Made by a program: the position numbers and the translations under genes. A stretch of 64,000 bases of DNA from UBA2779 sp965232165 (GTDB taxonomy: Bacteria; Spirochaetota; Spirochaetia; DSM-2461). Under the pieces are notes generated by a model. That model worked only from the letters and a program-made list of their open reading frames with translations, did not search any database and was not told where the DNA came from. Within the stretch, counting starts at the first letter, position 1. Each line of letters begins with the position of its first letter. Shown piece after piece: positions 33,284-42,710 of this stretch. Location: positions 1,736,001 through 1,800,000 of the forward strand of contig CBDDOY010000001.1 of the NCBI GenBank assembly GCA_965232165.1. The letters run 5' to 3'.

Positions 33284-34552
33284 TTATTCTTCATAGCGGG
33301 ACAGGATGACACATGCATTCATTCCCCCAAAACCAAATGCGTTCGAAAGGATATGATCAATTCCAGACCCGTCTAAATTTTCTTTTACGACATTGAGTTC
33401 AATCTTCGGATCCAGGATTTCATGGTTTGCAGTAGCATGAACGACTCCCTCGCTGAATACCATCAATGCCGCAATGGCCTCAACTGCACTTGCAGCGCCG
33501 AGAAGATGGCCTGTGATGGACTTCGTGCTGTGAACGGGTATGGAGGCGCTGTATTCCTTGAACACCTTGCTGATGCCAAGATATTCAATTTCGTCACCCA
33601 AAGGAGTCGCCGTACCGTGAGCGTTAATCAAACCAATGTCTGACGGCTGCAATCCGGCCATATCCAAGGCGGCTTCGATGGCCCGGACAGACCCCTCGGC
33701 TTCGGGGTGAGGGGCCACATAATCACTTGCGTCACTAGTGAAGCCAAAACCAGTCAATTCGCCATATATCTTGGCCCCTCTGGATTTGGCATGATTAAGC
33801 TCTTCAAGGCAGAGCACCCCTGCCCCCTCTCCCATGGTAAAACCATCCCTGTCCCTGTCAAAAGGACGGCTGGCTGATTGAGGTTCATCGTTTCTAGTCG
33901 AGAGGGCTCCAATGGCTCCGAAGGCAGTAATTCCCAGGGCGTTTACGGCCGCTTCTGTTCCGCCTGCAAACATGACATCGGCTAAATTGGCTTTGATTAG
34001 CATACTTGATAAGCCAAAGGCATGATTTCCCGTGGCACAGGCTGAATTTACCGAGAATATCGGCCCCTTAAGACCTGACTCCGTAACGAAATAGGATGTT
34101 GATGTACTGGGGATTGAGCTGATCACATAGAACGGCGAGACGTTATAGGGCTGCCCATCGTGAATATAGTCGCTAGTTATTTGATGAGCACGTATTCCGC
34201 CGGCGCCTGTCCCAAGAATGGCACCGCATCTGTCGGCCACACTCTCTATATCCAATTCAGAATCTCTGAGCGCCTGCACACCGGCAACATGGCTGAAAAC
34301 GATGTTGCGATCGAGCCTTTTGATCATTTTCGGTTTCTTGAAATAACTCCTGATGTTGTCAGGATAATCCACTTCACCGCCTATAGATACGTGATAATTA
34401 CTCAAGTCGGTATTCTGGAGTGACCGAATCACAGATTTGCCGTTTTTTAGACCTGCCCAATAGCTTGAAACATCGTTGGCAAGGGGGTTGATGGTGCCAA
34501 GACCAGTTATGACAATACGTCTTTCAGAGAAGAACTGCTTATCATGATTCAT
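33284..34552 (-). CDS. fabF: Beta-ketoacyl-ACP synthase II (FabF-like)
   Basis: A 422-residue condensing enzyme with the standard FabF pattern: RRIVITGLGTINPLAND, Cys172 in NSACATGNHAFG, His in NAHGTATPLGDEIE, and STKSITGHLLGAA. It is more canonical than the ketosynthase at 26573. ATG 34552 is preferred to an upstream frame start at 34579, though neither has a strong ribosome site. It stands apart from the FabD operon, separated by the integron-like cassettes, on the same strand. Confidence 0.92.
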   Translation of the reverse strand: MNHDKQFFSERRIVITGLGTINPLANDVSSYWAGLKNGKSVIRSLQNTDLSNYHVSIGGEVDYPDNIRSYFKKPKMIKRLDRNIVFSHVAGVQALRDSELDIESVADRCGAILGTGAGGIRAHQITSDYIHDGQPYNVSPFYVISSIPSTSTSYFVTESGLKGPIFSVNSACATGNHAFGLSSMLIKANLADVMFAGGTEAAVNALGITAFGAIGALSTRNDEPQSASRPFDRDRDGFTMGEGAGVLCLEELNHAKSRGAKIYGELTGFGFTSDASDYVAPHPEAEGSVRAIEAALDMAGLQPSDIGLINAHGTATPLGDEIEYLGISKVFKEYSASIPVHSTKSITGHLLGAASAVEAIAALMVFSEGVVHATANHEILDPKIELNVVKENLDGSGIDHILSNAFGFGGMNACVILSRYEE

Positions 34553-34614
34553 AGGTGATTTATAGATGATTATGTACATTTGGTCAATATCAGGCGGAAT
34601 TGTCCATCCCTGCC

Positions 34615-35547
34615 CTATATTGACCAGTGATCCATGCCTCCCTCGGCGTAGCGGTTTTTCACCCGGTAGTCGGCGGGCTTGTTATTGACCACCGAGTAGG
34701 GCGGGATGGAATCCGTAATCCAGGTATTGCCGCCTATAACAGAACCCTTGCCTATGAGGGTTTTTCCTCCAAGAATGGTGGCGCCGGCATATATGGTTAC
34801 CTCATCCTCAATCGTCGGATGGCGCTTCTTCGCGGCTAGTTCTTTGGCGACACTTAATGCACCAATGGTTACACCTTGGTAAATCTTGACATTGCTGCCA
34901 ATGACCGCAGTCTCGCCGATGACAACCCCTGTGGCATGGTCTATGAAGAATCTATTGCCTATGGAGGCGCCGGGATGTATATCGATGCCTGTTCTGCCGT
35001 GGATGTACTCGCTCATCATTCGTGGGATGAGTGGTATGTCCTTAGTGTAGAGTTCATGGGCAATCCTGTGACAGACAATGGCTTCGATACAGGGATAGGA
35101 GAGAATGACTTCCTCATGACTCAAGGCTGCCGGATCTCCTGAATAGGCGGCCTCGACATCGCACATGGCCTGCTGCCGGAGAGATGGAATCTGTGACAGC
35201 AGATAAAGAGCGATTCCCTCGGCTTTCTTGATACAGGCGCCGACGCTGGTTTTCCGGCCACTGGTGCGGGAGGCGAATTCCAGGCTGCGCGAGATTTCCA
35301 AGGTGAGTTCCCTCACTAGGCGGCATGTTTTGGCACCAATGGTGTAGGCGATTAGACTGTCCTCGAGTCGTTCTTCCACCTGGAATCCTGGGAATATCAG
35401 GGATTCAAAGGTTTCAAGTATGTTTTCCACTCCCCGGCGGGATGGGAGATTGGGGCCGTTGATGTGATTAATTCCACCGAGATTGCTATATGAATCGATA
35501 ATGGATCGGTTAATCTGGTCAATTTTGGATTCGCGAATGTCGTGCAT
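34615..35547 (-). CDS. cysE: Serine O-acetyltransferase (long form, EpsC/CysE)
   Basis: About 310 residues making O-acetylserine for cysteine synthesis. The N-terminal helical domain (about 1-175) is followed by a left-handed beta-helix of hexapeptide repeats: GIDIHPGASIGNRFFIDHAT, GVVIGETAVIGSNVKIYQGV and AGATILGGKTLIGKGSVIGG. It carries the catalytic His in FIDHATG and in the later GNTW region. Several start codons are possible (35586 TTG, 35580, 35571, 35547). It is divergent from the NUDIX gene with about 68 bp between the chosen starts. Confidence 0.92.
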   Translation of the reverse strand: MHDIRESKIDQINRSIIDSYSNLGGINHINGPNLPSRRGVENILETFESLIFPGFQVEERLEDSLIAYTIGAKTCRLVRELTLEISRSLEFASRTSGRKTSVGACIKKAEGIALYLLSQIPSLRQQAMCDVEAAYSGDPAALSHEEVILSYPCIEAIVCHRIAHELYTKDIPLIPRMMSEYIHGRTGIDIHPGASIGNRFFIDHATGVVIGETAVIGSNVKIYQGVTIGALSVAKELAAKKRHPTIEDEVTIYAGATILGGKTLIGKGSVIGGNTWITDSIPPYSVVNNKPADYRVKNRYAEGGMDHWSI

Positions 35548-35615
35548 TGCGATTATAGAGTAATAGGGCATTCCCCTCATTGTCAATCCTGTGTAAAGTT
35601 TGTCAGGAGTCTATG

Positions 35616-36191
35616 ATGAGTGAGAAGCATGCCCATCTTCTTTGGAAGAACCTTGGGAGTGAGATAGCTTACGATACACGCATATTCAAATTGAAACTGG
35701 TTCAACGTCTTTCACCCAGGGGAGAAAAGGTGCCTTTCTTTCAGGTTGCCGCACCGGATTGGGTAACCATTATTCCTGAAATATCTGGAAACAGCGATAA
35801 GCGGGAGTTCCTGGTTGTGCGGCAGTACCGGCATGGCAATGAGAGGGTAGGAATGGAATTTCCAGCAGGAACAGTGGACCCCGGAGAAGAGCCCGCGGCC
35901 ACGGCTGCGAGGGAACTCCTGGAGGAAACCGGTTATACGGCGTCTGAACTGGTGAAACTCAGCGCGGTCAGCCCTAATCCGGCTTTTATGAGTAATAAGA
36001 CCTATACCTTCCTCGCCCGGGGATTGAAAAAAGTTGCCGACCCCAATTTGGATACCTATGAATACCTCGATGTCCATCAAGCAGCCTTTTCCCAGTTGCA
36101 GCATTCAATGGGAAATGAATCATACAACAGTGCGATAACTGTACAGGCCTGGTATTTCTACCTGTGCCACATAGGGGAGATCAAATGTTAA
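35616..36191 (+). CDS. NUDIX hydrolase (ADP-ribose pyrophosphatase-like)
   Basis: A 191-residue NUDIX enzyme. The box is split across GTVDPGEEPAATAARELL and EETGY, satisfying Gx5Ex7REUxEExGU. The order (N-terminal strand domain, then FPAGTVDPGE) and length fit ADP-sugar pyrophosphatases. AGGAG lies 6 bp before ATG 35616. The stop overlaps the gltB start by 7 bp, so it is probably co-transcribed with glutamate synthase. Confidence 0.88.
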   Translation: MSEKHAHLLWKNLGSEIAYDTRIFKLKLVQRLSPRGEKVPFFQVAAPDWVTIIPEISGNSDKREFLVVRQYRHGNERVGMEFPAGTVDPGEEPAATAARELLEETGYTASELVKLSAVSPNPAFMSNKTYTFLARGLKKVADPNLDTYEYLDVHQAAFSQLQHSMGNESYNSAITVQAWYFYLCHIGEIKC

Positions 36192-39100
36192 ACGCCCATG
36201 GATTATACGATCCGAAACAGGAACATGACGCATGCGGAGTAGGTTTCGTAGTCAAAATCGATGGAGAGAAATCTCATGACATCATCGAAAAAGGAGTGGA
36301 GATTCTCTGTAACCTTGAACATCGAGGGGCCGTCGGCGGCGACCAGAAGACAGGCGACGGCGCCGGCATGCTCATTCAGCTTCCCCACCGTTTCTTGAAA
36401 AGGGTGTGTTCCTTTACCCTTCCGGACGAAGGAATGTATGGGGCGGGAATGATTTTTCTCCCATTCGAGGAAGAGAAAAGAGCGATAGCCATTGACTTGA
36501 CCGAAAAGACATGCGGCGATGAGGGCTGGGATTTCTTAGGATGGCGGGAAGTGCCGATCAATCCCGATTGCCTAGGAGAGATGGCCCGCCGTGATATGCC
36601 TCACATCCGGCAATTCATCGTCAAAAAAAATGGTTTGACAGAAGATGCATTGGAGCGCGAATTATATATATTGCGCAAATGTCTTATTCGCGCCGGTAAT
36701 CAGGCCAACTTGACAATTGAGGAGTATTACATACCCTCGCTTTCGCATCGCACGATGGTTTACAAGGGCATGTTTGTCGCGAGGCAATTTCTGAGCTTCT
36801 ATCCGGACCTGGCCGAAAGAGACATGATAAGCGCTCTGGCGCTGGTGCACCAACGCTACAGCACCAACACCTTCCCTTCATGGCCGCTTGCGCATCCCTA
36901 CCGCTACATCGCCCATAACGGAGAATTTAACACCATCCGGCGGAACCTCAACACCATGTACGCTAGGCAAGCCAGCCTGTCCTCTGAACTCTTCGGCGAG
37001 AACCTTCAAAAACTCTATCCTATCTCGATCTCCACGGTGAGCGACTCGGCGGTGTTCGACAATGTCTTTGAACTCCTGGTGCAGTCCGGGCGTGAGATGG
37101 AGCATGCCATGATGATGATGATCCCTGAACCCTTTGGCGCCAAATATCATATGTCCGAGGACAAGAGGGCCTTTTACGAATACCACGCCGCCATCATGGA
37201 GCCCTGGGACGGCCCGGCGGTTATCGCCTTTACCGATGGTGAACGTATCGGTGCAACCCTTGACCGCAATGGTCTGCGGCCCGGCCGGTACACGGTTACC
37301 AAGGATGGATTGGTTGTGATGGCTTCAGAAGCGGGTGTCATTGACATTGCTCCGGCAAACATATTGGAGAAGGGACGTCTGGCCCCGGGTAAGATATTTG
37401 TTGTCGATATCAAGCGGGGACGCATAGTCCTGGACAACGAGGTAAAAAGCCATGTCAGCCGTAGACAGCCCTACCGCCGTTGGCTGAGTGAATACAAGAT
37501 TGAGCTTTCAGGCTTGCTGCAGGCGCCGAGGCACACCGAATATGACCCCGAAAAACTCAGTTCGATCATGCGTACATTCGGCTATTCCTATGAAGATATA
37601 CGCAAAATTCTTATTCCGATGGCCACAAATGCACAGGAGCCGGTGGGCTCCATGGGCAACGACAGCCCCGTGCCAGTCCTCTCCCGAACGCCGGTACTGC
37701 TCTATGATTATTTTCGCCAGCAGTTCGCACAGGTTACTAATCCGCCCATCGATCCATACCGCGAAAACCTTGTGATGTCCCTGATGAGCTTCATCGGCAG
37801 AGAAGGTAACTTGCTTACCGAAACGCCTGCACATTGTCGGCAGTTAAAGCTGGCCCATCCGGTTCTTACCAATGACGATATCAAGTATCTCAGGGATGCG
37901 GAGCTTGATGATTTCAAGGTGGTAACGATCAGCCTGCTGATGACGGCGAACGGCTCTGACGGCATTCTGGAAGAGAAGCTCACCGATGTTTGTGCGGCTG
38001 TTGAGAACAAAATCGACGAAGGCGCCTCTCTGGTGATCCTGTCTGATCGGGGAATCGACAAGAATCATATGGCCATTCCGGCGCTTCTCGCCGTTTCGGC
38101 CGTGCACCATCATTTGATACAGGTCGGCAAGCGGCATCTAGCCGGTTTGATACTGGAATCAGGAGAGGGGAGGGAAGTTCACCATTTTGCTACCCTCGTC
38201 GGGTTTGGCTGTAGCGGCATTAACCCCTATCTCGTATTCGACGCCTTGTCGGAGATGCGGGAGCTTGGGTTCATTTCGGCGGATATATCCCTTCAGAATG
38301 CGATGGAACGCTACATCACGGCCGTCAAGAAAGGGTTGCTCAAGGTGATGTCAAAGATGGGAATTTCCACATTGCGAAGCTACAGGGGAGCCCAGATGTT
38401 CGAGGCCGTCGGCATCTCTCAGAATCTGATCGACAAGTATTTCAGGGGAACCGAGTCCCGTGTCGGCGGACTGGACATGGCGGCGCTGGAGCGGGATATC
38501 CGCATCCGGCACGGCGCAGCCTGGGCCGAAGACGATGTGTATAACGACAAGTTCCGTTCCGGCAGCGCCTACTCGTCCAGGGTGAGAAATGCCCGGCACC
38601 TCTTCAATGACGAAGCGGTGATTACACTTCAGCGGGCAGTCCGTGAGGGAGATTATCAAATCTACAAGGAGTATTCCGCCGTCATCAACGACAAATCAAG
38701 GGGAATGAACACCCTGCGCGGCCTCTTCAGTTTTCGAAAGGGACAATCCATACCCCTATCCCAGGTGGAAAGCGCTTCAGAGATTGTCAGGCGTTTTACC
38801 ACCGGTGCCATGTCCTTCGGTTCTCTCAGCCGGGAGGCGCATGAAACCATAGCCATCGCGATGAACGGCCTGGGGGCTAGGAGTAATTCCGGCGAAGGCG
38901 GTGAGGATGAAACCCGCTACACTCAGGATGAAGACGGAACGGACAGGAAGAGTTATACGAAGCAAATTGCCTCGGGACGTTTTGGTGTCAACGCGGCCTA
39001 TTTGGCTAACTGCAACGAACTGCAAATCAAGATGGCCCAGGGAGCCAAACCCGGCGAAGGCGGGCAGCTTCCAGGCCATAAGGTGAATGAGGAGATCGCC

Positions 39101-40711
39101 CGGGTGCGGTTTACGACTCCCGGAGTGATGCTGATCAGTCCGCCGCCTCATCATGATATCTATTCCATAGAGGACCTTTCTCAGCTCATATACGACCTTA
39201 AGAACGCCAATCCCAATGCCCGCGTCTCGGTGAAGCTGGTATCGGAGTACGGCGTGGGAACCGTCGCTGCCGGGGTGGCCAAGGGAAAGGCGGATATGGT
39301 GCTTATATCGGGATGTGATGGCGGCACCGGCGCCAGCCCGCTGAGTTCAATCAAGCATGCGGGCACCTGGTGGGAACTGGGACTGGCCGAGACGCAGCAA
39401 GTACTGGTGATGAACAAGCTGCGCAGCCGCATCAGGGTTCAGACCGATGGTCAACTGAAAACAGGCCGGGATACTGCCATTGCCGCGCTCCTTGGGGCCG
39501 AGGAGTTCGGGTTTGGAACCACCTCATTAGTTGCCATCGGCTGCGTCATGATGAGGGCCTGCCATACGAATGCCTGCCCGGTTGGCATTACAACCCAAAA
39601 CCCCGAATTACGCGGAAGGTTCCCCGGAAAACCCGAGCATCTGCAGAATTTCATGTTGTTTGTCGCAGAGGAACTCAGGGAAATCATGGCCGAATTGGGA
39701 TTCAAAACCATCGAAGACATGGTGGGCAGGGCCGATATGCTGGAAGTCGACGAGGCCATCGAGCACTACAAGGCAAAAGGGCTGGATTTCTCCAAAATTC
39801 TAGCGATGCCTAACCGCTCAGACGGCGAACCGCTGCACTGCACCGATTCTCAAAGTCATGACCTCTCCCTTGCTCTTGATCCGGCGCTGGTGAAGGACAG
39901 CGCCCCGGCCATTGAAAGAGGCGAAAAAATCATACTGGAGCAGAATATTCGGAACTGCCATCGCACAGTCGGTGCGACATTGAGTTATCATGTGACACAG
40001 GTGCATGGTTCGGCCGGTCTGCCCGACGATACCATTACCGTGCAGTTCAGGGGTTCGGCAGGCCAGAGTTTCGGTGCGTTTCTCACCCGTGGGATAACCT
40101 TCAGACTCATAGGCGAAGCCAATGACTACTTCGGGAAGGGGCTATCTGGAGGCCGGCTCATCCTGTATCCGACCGAAGGAGTTACCTATTCGGGCTTCAG
40201 AAACATCATCACAGGAAATGTGAACCTGTTTGGCGCCACAGGCGGTGAAGCCTTTATCAACGGTATGGCGGGTGAGCGGTTCTGTGTGCGCAATTCCGGC
40301 GCCACGGCTGTCGTCGAGGGAGTCGGGGATCACGGATGTGAATATATGACAGGCGGGATCGTCGTTGTTCTCGGGCGTACAGGGGTGAATTTCGCCGCCG
40401 GCATGTCGGGCGGGATCGCCTTTGTCTACGATGGCAGCCAGTTGTTTGATACGCGCTGCAATCTGGAGATGGTGGATATCGAACCCGTCATGGAAGACGA
40501 AGACATCGGCATTCTTCGCCGATTAATACAGCGTCATACGGAATATACTGATAGCTTGGTAGGTAAGCGCATCATCGGGGCATGGGAGGAAAGCCTGCCG
40601 CGATTCGTGAAGGTCATGCCTATCGAATACAAACGGGCCTTGGAAAATATCCGTGATCGGGAGACACAGAATACGGATACGACGGCATTGACAGAGGAGG
40701 TGTTCGTCTGA
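36185..40711 (+). CDS. gltB: Glutamate synthase, large subunit
   Basis: About 1,508 residues. The N-terminal class II glutaminase begins after a short propeptide at Cys17 (HDACGVGF). The central and FMN-binding synthase domains follow (around residues 780-1200, with GEGGEDETRY and SVKLVSEYGVGTVAAGVAKG). The 3Fe-4S cysteines lie in CVMMRACHTNACPVG, and the C-terminal GXGXG beta-helix domain completes it. It transfers glutamine amide nitrogen to 2-oxoglutarate with the small subunit. GGGGAG lies 6 bp before ATG 36185. Overlaps gltD by one base (TGATG). Confidence 0.97.
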   Translation: MLNAHGLYDPKQEHDACGVGFVVKIDGEKSHDIIEKGVEILCNLEHRGAVGGDQKTGDGAGMLIQLPHRFLKRVCSFTLPDEGMYGAGMIFLPFEEEKRAIAIDLTEKTCGDEGWDFLGWREVPINPDCLGEMARRDMPHIRQFIVKKNGLTEDALERELYILRKCLIRAGNQANLTIEEYYIPSLSHRTMVYKGMFVARQFLSFYPDLAERDMISALALVHQRYSTNTFPSWPLAHPYRYIAHNGEFNTIRRNLNTMYARQASLSSELFGENLQKLYPISISTVSDSAVFDNVFELLVQSGREMEHAMMMMIPEPFGAKYHMSEDKRAFYEYHAAIMEPWDGPAVIAFTDGERIGATLDRNGLRPGRYTVTKDGLVVMASEAGVIDIAPANILEKGRLAPGKIFVVDIKRGRIVLDNEVKSHVSRRQPYRRWLSEYKIELSGLLQAPRHTEYDPEKLSSIMRTFGYSYEDIRKILIPMATNAQEPVGSMGNDSPVPVLSRTPVLLYDYFRQQFAQVTNPPIDPYRENLVMSLMSFIGREGNLLTETPAHCRQLKLAHPVLTNDDIKYLRDAELDDFKVVTISLLMTANGSDGILEEKLTDVCAAVENKIDEGASLVILSDRGIDKNHMAIPALLAVSAVHHHLIQVGKRHLAGLILESGEGREVHHFATLVGFGCSGINPYLVFDALSEMRELGFISADISLQNAMERYITAVKKGLLKVMSKMGISTLRSYRGAQMFEAVGISQNLIDKYFRGTESRVGGLDMAALERDIRIRHGAAWAEDDVYNDKFRSGSAYSSRVRNARHLFNDEAVITLQRAVREGDYQIYKEYSAVINDKSRGMNTLRGLFSFRKGQSIPLSQVESASEIVRRFTTGAMSFGSLSREAHETIAIAMNGLGARSNSGEGGEDETRYTQDEDGTDRKSYTKQIASGRFGVNAAYLANCNELQIKMAQGAKPGEGGQLPGHKVNEEIARVRFTTPGVMLISPPPHHDIYSIEDLSQLIYDLKNANPNARVSVKLVSEYGVGTVAAGVAKGKADMVLISGCDGGTGASPLSSIKHAGTWWELGLAETQQVLVMNKLRSRIRVQTDGQLKTGRDTAIAALLGAEEFGFGTTSLVAIGCVMMRACHTNACPVGITTQNPELRGRFPGKPEHLQNFMLFVAEELREIMAELGFKTIEDMVGRADMLEVDEAIEHYKAKGLDFSKILAMPNRSDGEPLHCTDSQSHDLSLALDPALVKDSAPAIERGEKIILEQNIRNCHRTVGATLSYHVTQVHGSAGLPDDTITVQFRGSAGQSFGAFLTRGITFRLIGEANDYFGKGLSGGRLILYPTEGVTYSGFRNIITGNVNLFGATGGEAFINGMAGERFCVRNSGATAVVEGVGDHGCEYMTGGIVVVLGRTGVNFAAGMSGGIAFVYDGSQLFDTRCNLEMVDIEPVMEDEDIGILRRLIQRHTEYTDSLVGKRIIGAWEESLPRFVKVMPIEYKRALENIRDRETQNTDTTALTEEVFV

Positions 40712-42147
40712 TGGGCAAAATAAATGGTTTCCTGGAATATAAGCGCTCTGAACTCAAATACCGCGATGTCAAAGAACGTCTCGGCGATTATAAGGAAGTG
40801 ACCCTCGACAGGAGTGTGGAGGAATTGGTGGAACAGGGCGGCCGCTGCATGGAATGCGGAACCCCGTTTTGCCATACCAACGGCTGTCCGGTGGTTAATC
40901 TCATACCGGAATGGAACGATGCGATCTGGAAGGAGCAATGGCAGGTGGCGCACGAACGCCTGGAACTCACTAACAACTTCCCCGAGATCACAGGGCGGGT
41001 CTGCCCTGCACCCTGCGAGACATCCTGCACCCTTTCCATCAATGACGCCCCGGTTACCATCAAGCAAAACGAACGGGCCATCATTGAGAAGGCCTTCAGA
41101 GAGGGCTGGGTGCTGCCAAGGCTGCCAAAACGAGAATCAGGCCGTTCGGTGGCGGTTATAGGCTCCGGGCCCGCAGGGTTAGCCGCGTCTCAACAGCTTC
41201 GCCGGGCCGGACATCGGGTGACTCTATTTGAGAAGAATAGAAAAATCGGCGGTCTGCTTCGCTATGGGATTCCTGATTTCAAGCTCGACAAGCAGGTCAT
41301 CGATCGCAGGCTGAAGCAGTTGGCCGCCGAGGGAGTGAACTTCGAAACAGGTGTCACCGTAGGCGAAGATTTGTCGATAAGCTATCTGCAGGACAAGTTC
41401 GATGCCATCCTGTTCGCCACCGGGGCCGGTATCCCTCGAGACCTGCATGTCCCCGGCAGAGAGCTGAACGGCATACACTTCGCCATGGATTTTCTCGCTC
41501 AATCCAATCGCCGGATTAGCGGGGAGGAAATTCATGAGCCGGAAATCACCGCAGAAGGGAAACGCGTGCTCGTCATTGGCGGAGGAGATACCGGCTCGGA
41601 CTGTGTCGGCACATCACGCCGACAGGGGGCCAGGGAAGTGTTTCAATTCGAGATAATGCCGAAGCCCATGGTGTGGGACAAACCCTGGAATCCTGTTTGG
41701 CCCCAATGGCCTCAGATAATGCGGACATCTTCCAGCCACAAGGAAGGGGTAGAGCGGGACTGGGGTATTGATACCGTTCATTTCGAAGGAACCAATGGCA
41801 AGGTGACCAAGGGGCTGTTCAGGCGTATCGAATGGGTTCAAAAAGAAAGAGGCGGCAGGCCCGCTATGAAAGCGGTGAAGGGCAGTGAGTTCGAACTTAA
41901 GATTGACATTGTCTTATTAGCCATGGGTTTTCTCCACACCGAACATTCTCGGGCGGTGAGTATTCCAGCACTCGCCCTGGACGAACGGGGCAATATCCAA
42001 ACTCAAGACTATAAAACCAATATCGAAGGAATATTCGCCGCCGGGGACGCAATGTCCGGCGCATCCCTCGTGGTGAGGGCCATCAATCATGGCCGCCTGG
42101 CGGCCGAAGCCGTGCACCGCTGGTTGAACCAAAGGGCATCTCTTTGA
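40711..42147 (+). CDS. gltD: Glutamate synthase, small subunit
   Basis: A 478-residue NADPH-oxidising flavoprotein that feeds electrons to GltB. The N-terminal domain has two cysteine clusters for 4Fe-4S (CMECGTPFCHTNGCP; CPAPCETSC). The FAD loop is VIGSGPAGLAAS and the NADPH loop is VIGGGDTGSDCVG. The FAD-binding C-terminus is IFAAGDAMSGASLVVRAI. Length is typical. Translationally coupled to gltB; a family B and a family A repeat follow. Confidence 0.97.
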   Translation: MGKINGFLEYKRSELKYRDVKERLGDYKEVTLDRSVEELVEQGGRCMECGTPFCHTNGCPVVNLIPEWNDAIWKEQWQVAHERLELTNNFPEITGRVCPAPCETSCTLSINDAPVTIKQNERAIIEKAFREGWVLPRLPKRESGRSVAVIGSGPAGLAASQQLRRAGHRVTLFEKNRKIGGLLRYGIPDFKLDKQVIDRRLKQLAAEGVNFETGVTVGEDLSISYLQDKFDAILFATGAGIPRDLHVPGRELNGIHFAMDFLAQSNRRISGEEIHEPEITAEGKRVLVIGGGDTGSDCVGTSRRQGAREVFQFEIMPKPMVWDKPWNPVWPQWPQIMRTSSSHKEGVERDWGIDTVHFEGTNGKVTKGLFRRIEWVQKERGGRPAMKAVKGSEFELKIDIVLLAMGFLHTEHSRAVSIPALALDERGNIQTQDYKTNIEGIFAAGDAMSGASLVVRAINHGRLAAEAVHRWLNQRASL

Positions 42148-42234
42148 GACTCGATTGCAACGCTGAACACAATCCCTTCAGAAGTGGCGGCCAAAAAGCG
42201 AATGACAGTGTTCTGTAACTTTCAAAAATCAATA

Positions 42235-42398
42235 GGGCACCTCTAAAAAACAGCTTTAGGAAATTGACGAAGAAATCTTTTGTCGATACAAGGCGGCAAA
42301 AGCTAAGGGCGTAGCTTAAGCTTAGTTGAGTATTTTGACAACGCAGTAGCGGCGGAAAAGATCGAGTCAAGAACTAAATGGGTTTTTTAGAGGTGCCC
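42235..42398 (+). mobile_element. Family B MITE-like element, copy 4
   Basis: 164 bp with intact inverted ends GGGCACCTCTAAAAAAC. Flanks are AATA and TATA, an imperfect duplication. A family A copy begins 8 bp later. Confidence 0.88.
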
Positions 42399-42405
42399 TA
42401 TATTT

Positions 42406-42508
42406 GGGCGCGCCCCCTCGGGCCGGGCTTTTCACTCCAATGCCTTAATTCGGCTGCCCCCTCCCCCGGCTCATTGCTAATCGCCGGAAGGGGGAGGAGG
42501 GGCTGGAG
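42406..42508 (-). repeat. Family A structured repeat, copy 6 (decayed)
   Basis: From GGGCGCGCCCCCTCGGGCC through TCCAATGCCTTAATTCGGC and the GC-rich hairpin. The far end is diverged and lacks CCCTTGCGC. Confidence 0.75.
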
Positions 42509-42630
42509 TTTCATCAGGATTAGTCTACTGGCATCTCCTAATCAGGCCATTTTGTTTCTGGCGTAATTGTTTTCGATGCAGTGCTGGTAAAATGTATCAG
42601 GAAGCCCTTTATATCGAGCCAGGTTGAAGT
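42509..42630. other. Intergenic remainder upstream of the regulator
   Basis: No gene or repeat is seen between the family A copy and the promoter at 42631. Confidence 0.5.
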
Positions 42631-42658
42631 TTGACAGGCCCCTAGCTTCAATTATAAT
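42631..42658 (+). promoter_or_regulatory. Consensus sigma70 promoter for the bEBP-like regulator
   Basis: TTGACA (42631-42636) and TATAAT (42653-42658) are both perfect, 16 bp apart. The next start codon on this strand is 42711, giving a leader near 45 nt. Confidence 0.75.
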
Positions 42659-42710
42659 GAGTCGATATGATTAGATTATATCAGCTTACAATGCCGATAT
42701 TGCCACATCT

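Noticed and set aside
36203..40006. Many ORFs of 60-125 codons antisense to gltB
   Set aside because: They mirror the codon pattern of gltB, carry no domains and are fully covered by a certain gene.
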